A stretch of DNA of 64,000 nucleotides from contig CM060198.1 of NCBI GenBank assembly GCA_030549335.1, positions 48,573,353 to 48,637,352 of the forward strand. Reading direction: 5' to 3'. A program made the translations under genes and the position numbers. The stretch comes from Pontederia crassipes. Lineage: Eukaryota > Streptophyta > Magnoliopsida > Commelinales > Pontederiaceae. Below are positions 57,871 through 64,000 of the stretch, in pieces. Below the pieces are notes generated by a model. The model did no database searches. It had not been told where the DNA came from and saw only the letters and a list, made by a program, of their open reading frames with translations. How positions within the stretch are numbered: position 1 is the first letter of the stretch; the number at the start of each line of letters is the position of its first letter.

Positions 57871-58144
57871 TTCATCGTCAAATCATAATCTCATTTTATC
57901 ACCAAGAATGTGGAAGTACATCCTTAGTAAAATTTATGAGAACATGGTTAAAAAGAGGTTCTAGAATTATGAAAAAAAAGTTTAACTTAACATGCATTAT
58001 TAACTTAGTACACCCTTAGTAACTAACTTAACAACAATAGTTTCAAGTAATTAAGTAGTATTTAACTTAACATGCATTAGTTCATAACTTTCAAGTAATT
58101 AAGTAATATTTAACTTCATGCATTAATAATTAACTTAACATGGT

Positions 58145-58940
58145 GGCGGGCTAGTACCTTCTTAATCGGTGAGGGATGGCGGCAGACGGCGATGGAGGAA
58201 GGCGGTGGGCGACGGGCGACAGAGGAGCACAGTCGACGGACGGACGAGGCAGAGGGAGGAGGAGGAGGAGACAACGGTGGAGGCGGACGTCAGCACGGTG
58301 GCGGAGGGCGGTGGAGGAGGAGGAGGCGGCGGTGGAGGGCGGACGAGGCGGAGGGAGGAGGAGGAGACAACGGTGGAGGCGGATGTCGGCACGATGGCGG
58401 AGGGCAATGGAGGAGGAGGAGGCGGCGGTGGAGGGCGGACTAGGCGGAGGGAGGAGGAGACGGCGGTACGGCGGAGGCAGACGTCGGCGCGATGGCGGAG
58501 GGCGGTGGAGGAGGAGGAGGAGGCGGCGGTGGAGGGCGGCGGAGGGGCACGGTGGAGGTGGCGGAGGTGCACGGTGGAGTAGGCGGAGGGGCAAGGTGGA
58601 GTAGGCGGAGGCGGAGGGCGGACGTCGGAGGAGGAGGCAGTGGAGGCGGAGGGTGGCAGAGGGGCGTAGTGGAGGAGGAGGCGGCGGTGGAGGCGGAGGG
58701 CGACGGAGGCGGACGTCGGCGCAGTGGAGGAGGCGGAGGAGGAGGAGGGCGGCGGAGGCAGAGGCAGCGAAGGCAGAGACGGAGGAGGCTGAAGGCGTCG
58801 GCAGTGGAGGGTGGCGGAGGCATCGGGCATCGAGCGTCAGAGGAGTCGATCGTCGATGTTGGGCGTCAGGCGTCGGAGGAGTCAATCATCGACGTCGGAC
58901 GTCTGGCGTCGGAGGTCGGGCATTGGGCGATTGAAGGTAA
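58145..58940. other. GC-rich CCG-repeat block of element B
   Basis: Homologous to 2221-2925 of A in inverted orientation; GGAGGAGGAGG, GGTGGAGGCGG and GTCGGACGTC units dominate. Long frames are open on both strands but read only low-complexity sequence. It lies between the 5' subterminal repeats and the TNP2 leader intron. Confidence 0.75.
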
Positions 58941-58984
58941 AACAGTAATAGTGAAAATGAATAAGAGGGGTTAAGGATTTAAGT

Positions 58985-60565
58985 AAATTTTTTGGCGTCT
59001 CCCCAGGACGCGACGTTACGTAGACGCAATGTAGGCGCCGCTTCCACCAAAATTCGGCTAGTGCGACACTATGGAGAAGCTAATGTGTTGCTAAGCTAAT
59101 GTAGCGACACCATTAGCATCGTAGGGGCGTCGCCATAGATTTAGTGTCTCACAAATGCGACTCCTGTGCGATGCTAGTTAAAAGTCTTTTTTAAATTTTC
59201 TAGTATGTATGTAATTTTATTTATCAATATAGCATCTCATCGTATTGTGCCCCGTTCCAATTGTTTTATTTCCTTTCGACAATCTATCATGTATGTATAT
59301 AAAATTATAAATCTATATGTATATGTGTCTATAACAAAATTGTGTGTGTATATATATGTATATGTAATATAGGCGTATGTATATGTCTACATGTGGGAGA
59401 TTAAGTATTATAAATCTATCATGTATGTATGTCTATATGTATTATAAATATATAAGTGTATGCATATGTCTATACATGTGCGAGTCATATATACATAACA
59501 TGTATATGTGTACGTATTCGAAGTGAATATATGTGTTTATGTTTATATGTGTGAGATTAAGTGATAATAATATGTATATATGTACTTATTATATATAAGT
59601 ATAAGTATATACGCGTATTTATATGTATATATGTGCCCGATTAAAAGAGGGGGATAAAAAGTCAGCTAAGGAGGCGCAATACAGACGCTATTGAGTCGCT
59701 AGGTACTTTTAGCGATCCCGTAGCACTGAACTAGCGTCTAAAACTTTGTCGCGTCTCAAGTTGGTGACGCTACAGAGAGGCCAATAGTGTCACCATAGCG
59801 TCGACATCATCGGCGGCTATAGTTAGACGCTAAGTGGACGCTATTGAGTCTCCATGGTGATGCTAAAATGGAATAATTTGTAGCAAATCACTCTCTTAAT
59901 TCAACCACCTTAATTTCATGATTAAGTAGCATAATTAAGATATTATATATATTGTATGTATAGATAACATAAATAATATAGGTAATAAATTTTATATTTA
60001 GGAACACTCCTATCATGTAAAAATACATATATATATAATCGTGTAATACATATATATAATATGGGTAATCATGTAGGAATACATATATATGTTGATAATA
60101 CTAATACAACATTTAATTAATTTATTGATTAACATATAGTATATATAATATATAGGGTTTAAATATAAAACAAATAGCGATATAAATATAGATAACTTAT
60201 GAGGAGTTGCCAACAATCACATTCACGTCTACATAGCGTCGCCTAAGGTTGTGATGCCATATAGCGTCGCTTTAGAGCCGCATGGTTTGCGATGCGAGAT
60301 TCGCGTCGATTGTGATCGACGCGAGAACGACGCTAGGTTCTGTCGTGCATTTTCACTCCGTGGTGCGCAATAATAGCGTCTATGTAGCATCTCCATTGCG
60401 CCAGTGTCTATTTCATGAATAGCTAAGAACACGCTAGAGAGAGGCAAATAGCGTATCGTTGTTGTGATGCAAAGTGGACGCCATAAAGGTGCTAGTGGCA
60501 TCTATGTAGCGTCACCTCTTATGCGATGCTATTTTGCGTCGCTAAGTGCCTATTTTCTTGTAGTG
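58985..60565. repeat. 5' subterminal repeat region of element B
   Basis: GCGTC/GACGC-rich stretches (58990-59200, 59680-59870, 60220-60565) alternate with TA-rich blocks, the same order as 153-2180 of A inverted. The unit duplicated in A is single here. Confidence 0.85.
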
Positions 60566-62306
60566 TTCCATGTCAACTTTAAGCAGCAGGAATTTCCTCC
60601 TACCCCTGACAATAGAGTGTGTAATCTCCTGGGCAACAATAATGTTATCCTGGATAGATCGCTTAGGAATGAAGGTTGATTGACATTGGTCAATTAGAGT
60701 TTCCAAAGTTGGCCTGAGTCTTTGTGCCAGGACCTTAGATGTAATCCTATAAAGGACATTACAGAGGGAGATTGGTCTAGAATCAGACACCTTGGTAGGA
60801 AATTCTTTTTTAGGTATGAAGATAAGAGAAGTGTGGGCCTAGTCTTTGGGAATAGAGTGAGTAGTGAGAGCCTTTCTAATGTGTTAGCAGATATCAGGAC
60901 CAATGATGTCCCAATAGTTCCTATAGAATTTCACAGTGAAACCATCAGGGCCAGAAGCCTTTCCTGAGCACATGCTCCGGAGGTTGTCTTTAATTTCATC
61001 ATCAGTAATTGGGGAGGTCAAGCTTCCCCACCAGGAGTGGCTGAGTTTGGGGAGGACAGGCCAAGTAGAGGGATTAGTAATGAGAGACTCAAGTCTCCAT
61101 AGGTCTTGATAGTGTTTGACAAAATAGTTATTAATTAGAAGGTCATCCTGGAGAAGCTGACCCTCAGTGGTTGTGATAGAGTGGATGTGGTTGTGCTTTG
61201 TTCTTACAATACTAGGCATATGGAAAAATTTAATGTTTTTGTCCCCATGCTTAAGCTAGTTTGCTCTTGACTTAGTCCACTATTTGATACTAATCTGCCT
61301 AAGATAAGCTAGATGCCTGCAATAGGAAGCCCTGAGGCCCTGAGAGTAAGCAACTCTTGATCTGTGAGGCCAGAAGTCTCATCCTTAAATTCCAGGAAAG
61401 AAATAATCTCCTGGACCTCCTTAGCTTTATCCTCTAACCTACCTAGTTCATGCTTATTCCAATTGATGGTCTGTTGTTTAATGTGTGCTAAGGTGCTACT
61501 AAGGACATCATGTGTTGGGTGAAGGGTCCACACACGCTTGACAATTTCTCTAGGCTCATCGTATTCAAACCAAAAAGCTTCATACTTGAAAGATCTAGGT
61601 TTCCTAAGGAGGTTATCAGTATTCATGAGGAGAGGGGAGTGATCTCAGGCCATACGGGGAGGAGTGAGAAGAGAGGTGACAGGGTAAGACATGAGCTAGT
61701 GGTTGTTTACTAATAGACAATCAAGCCTGCATAAAATTCTGGCATTTCCAGAATGGTTATTGCACCAAATGTATCTGTTCCCATGGGGATTAATGTCTAT
61801 AAGCCCATGAGTGTTGATGAGATTCCTAAGGGCTAGAATTGATCTTGTTAGCTTAAATGGTGATCCCCCACCCCCCTTTTATCATTTTGATCGATTAAAG
61901 AATTAAAATCACCAATGATAGCCCATGGAATATCAACAATGTTAAGATTACATAATTGAGATTAGATATTCATGCGAACAACGGGAAGAGTACTCGCGTA
62001 AATACATGATAAGAGAAAAAGAAATGTTATTGTGTGTCACCACGATATGCATTAAGACAAGGAAAGGTGTCACCTGGATGTCCGATCTACGCCAAGCAAC
62101 AAGAATGCCACCCGAAGCCCTGATGCCAACTTGAAAATGCCAGTCCAAGGCGCGGCCTAATCGACGGATGACCCGCTCGGAATCATGGTGATTTGTGTCT
62201 TTAAGAGGACCAGAATGTCAGGGTTGAACTTCTTCAGCATCTCCGAGAGGCGGTCCCTAACTTTGCTTCGGGCCGCCCCGCTATAGTTCCAGCTAATGAT
62301 CTTCAT
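60566..62306 (-). pseudogene. LINE ORF2, N-terminal half (endonuclease, RT first half)
   Basis: The ATG at 62306 opens MKIISWNYSGAARSKVRDR, an AP-endonuclease (exo_endo_phos) start. DWHFQVGIRASGGILVAWRR, PWAIIGDFNSLIDQ and RLDCLLVN follow in different frames. The linker and RT fingers include CSGKASGPDGFTVKFYRNYW (about 60970-60910), DSRPISLCNVLYRITSKVLA, STFIPKRSIQDNIIVAQE and finally KVDME at the element B junction. Frameshifts and stops separate these blocks, so ORF2 was already decaying or decayed after insertion. Confidence 0.88.
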
Positions 62307-62634
62307 TTGACCCTGCACTCGGGGAAGAGGAAGCGTCGTCCTGTTAAGATAGAGATAAACGTGAGCCTACAGGCGAGGGTGGGGTGATTTTCTTACCTCG
62401 AGGGGGCCTTTTGGGAACATCAGTTGGTCGCGCAGGCGTAGCACGACGCCTTTGGGGAGACGGCAGAGGCTTCAGCTGCTGACATGAGAGGAGATCAGCG
62501 ACCATGGCCTCGTCCTCAGAGGTTGCGGCGGAGGCTTCCCCGCTTTCCCGCGGTGGTAAAGTGAAGCATGATAGCACATGCTGAACTATGTTTTGATGTT
62601 GATCTTGCAGATCTAAGGTGGATGAGGCACCCTC

Positions 62635-63911
62635 CTAAGGATATCGCAGCTGGGGTGGATCGTAGGAGGCTGGAGAGATGGAGGCGGAGGAGCCGGTAGA
62701 AACCCTAAGGGGGTGTCCTTGGAAGAATCGCACTGGGTATTGTGAGGCAAGCCGCTGCCTCCGTACCAGACCACACGTGATGTTCATCCGAAGCGTCCAC
62801 ATGGGTGAGACTAGAGCCATGGGATGGGATCGAGACGCACGAGCCGTGGTCCATGTGGGTGTTATTGGAGCCGTTTGGTAGGGCGGAACCGACCGTTGCC
62901 CAGTGGAGCAGCAACTGTGCAATCTAGTACCAATGGTGTATGATCCGCCAGTCACCGGCACATCCGTCCCAGGGGCGTTGAGGTCGGGGAGCGCCGCCTG
63001 CGCCGGCGACGGAGCAGGCGCAGACAGTCGCGGGGTTCCTTGGTTCGGACGGCGTTGCGAGCTGGACGACGGAGCTTGTAACCACGGACCAAATAGGAGG
63101 ACGGGCCTGGCCTGCGACGGAGACGATACCGCAGAATGTGTAGTGCAAGCCTCCAGGCGGTGGCCAGGAATGCCGCACTTAAAGCAGAGGACTGGTAACC
63201 CTTCATACATAACACGCTGAAAGAACCTTTTACCTTCGGGATTACAGACCCAAATGCCCTGCTTCGCCGGGTGGGATCGGTCCAGGTCGATGCAGATGCG
63301 TGCATAATCGCAATCATCCTGAAGATCATAAATACACAGTGGTACGCTGATCTGCTTGGTGATGAAAATGACAGCGTTCACGCTCCGTAGCTCGAAAGGG
63401 AGGCTAGGGAGTCGGATCCAACATGGTGCAGACGATATGAGTTCCTCCTCTGGCCAGAAGAACAAACATGGAATGGAGATGTTGATGATATGACCAACCG
63501 CCGATACCAGGGACCGCCGGTAATAACCTGCATGCGATGGAAGTTTCCCACCTAGATTATTCGCAATGGGGCCAAAAGCTTCCAGATGATTGGGAGCTCG
63601 CGGCGAAGGATGTTCACAGAGTGGTCGTCGCCAGTGAATCTAGCAATAAGACAGAGTTGTAGATCCTCCGCTTGGCAGAGGACATCTTCGATCGGGATTT
63701 CCACCTCATCCATGACAGCCTCTTTTATGCAGCGCATTTGATTCAGCGACATGGCCGATGGCCCGCGGCCGCGTGGATTTTTCCTGACAATATTCGCCCG
63801 TGACGATCTATTTGAGCCGATCAGAGCTGGGGCAATGATAGGGTTTTCCAAGGAGGAAGGGAGGGGGAGGGGGAGGGGGTACGAGGTTGAGGTGAGTGGG
63901 TCTTTAGGCAT
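62635..63911 (-). pseudogene. LINE ORF1, DUF4283 plus CCHC zinc knuckle (gag-like)
   Basis: This is an RNA-binding protein of plant L1 elements. The ATG at 63911 opens MPKDPLTSTSYPLPLPLPSS. The DUF4283 region contains LCLIARFTGDDHSVNILRRE, GGPWYRR in a second frame and EEELISSAPCWIRLPSLPFE. A zinc knuckle CFKCGIPGHRLEAC (CX2CX4HX4C) lies near 63190-63150, then a Pro/Ser-rich tail. The frame is broken after WKLLAPLRII (stop at 63552) and again before the EEELIS block. Confidence 0.85.
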
Positions 63912-64000
63912 GGTGACGCGGTCACGGGTTCCAGGCGGAAGAGTCCAGCGGGAGGGGAAGGGAGGAGGGTGGGATGCAAGGGAGGGGGAGGGGGAGGAGA

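Larger units (their letters stand above)
51196..60565 (-). mobile_element. CACTA (En/Spm) transposon B, full-length, A family
   Basis: Both ends read CACTACAAGAAAAT inwards, a perfect 14-bp terminal inverted repeat, flanked by TTC duplications. Genes run on the minus strand. From its 5' side: subterminal GCGTC repeats (60565-58985), GC-rich block, leader intron with palindrome, TNP2, TNPA, and short subterminal repeats (51670-51196). At 9370 bp it has every module that A and D have partly lost, so it serves as the family reference, but its own genes carry many stops. It is inserted in LINE ORF2. Confidence 0.95.
60566..64000 (-). mobile_element. LINE (L1-type non-LTR retrotransposon), 5' part
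   Basis: Carries ORF1, the endonuclease and the first half of reverse transcriptase. The true 5' end lies beyond the window; the last bases are a CCTCCCC-rich leader (minus strand). Together with 48803-51195 the element spans at least 5.8 kb without element B. Confidence 0.92.

Overview
This window is nuclear DNA from a flowering plant and consists mostly of nested transposable elements. One intact host gene is recognisable. The evidence is four CACTA (En/Spm) DNA transposons with spliced two-gene structures, a plant L1-type LINE carrying DUF4283/CCHC and RNase H modules, several Ty3/gypsy-like LTRs, and a two-exon plant O-methyltransferase. The GC-rich first exon of that gene in an AT-rich background suggests a monocot, but I cannot name the species. 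No rRNA, tRNA or prokaryotic gene is visible.

Layout. 1-149 is flank. 153-6794 is CACTA element A (TSD GGA), a deletion derivative that lost nearly all of its TNP2 transposase but keeps a decayed TNPA gene. 6798-9370 holds a tandemly duplicated repeat and three CACTA-like ends. 9370-12225 looks like LTR-retrotransposon sequence. About 12226-29223 is CACTA element D, split by the 11.8-kb CACTA element C (12735-24566, TSD ATG). C carries its own decayed TNP2 and TNPA genes plus fragments of two host genes, an ACAP-type ARF-GAP and a glycolate oxidase. 29300-38400 is a chain of microsatellites and LTR-like remnants, including a tandem LTR pair on the minus strand with a polypurine tract. 38428-42008 holds a pair of direct repeats, one copy in the intron of the O-methyltransferase gene (40016-44165, minus). 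A solo LTR (44767-47051, TSD TAGGT) lies about 600 bp upstream of that gene's start codon. 48803-64000 is a minus-strand LINE whose reverse transcriptase is split by CACTA element B (51196-60565, TSD TTC).

How it fits together. A, B and D share one subterminal repeat vocabulary (GCGTC/GACGC, TAGCGAC). C uses another (TAGTGACAG, TAGCTACGG) but encodes a related pair of transposition proteins: TNP2 (Transpos_assoc, Transposase_21, DUF4218, DUF4216) and TNPA (Transposase_24). Every transposase copy has stops or frameshifts, so none looks autonomous now. The insertion order can be read directly: LINE before B, and D before C. The O-methyltransferase reads through without interruption, has a TATA box and a poly(A) signal, and is the only gene likely to make a working enzyme.
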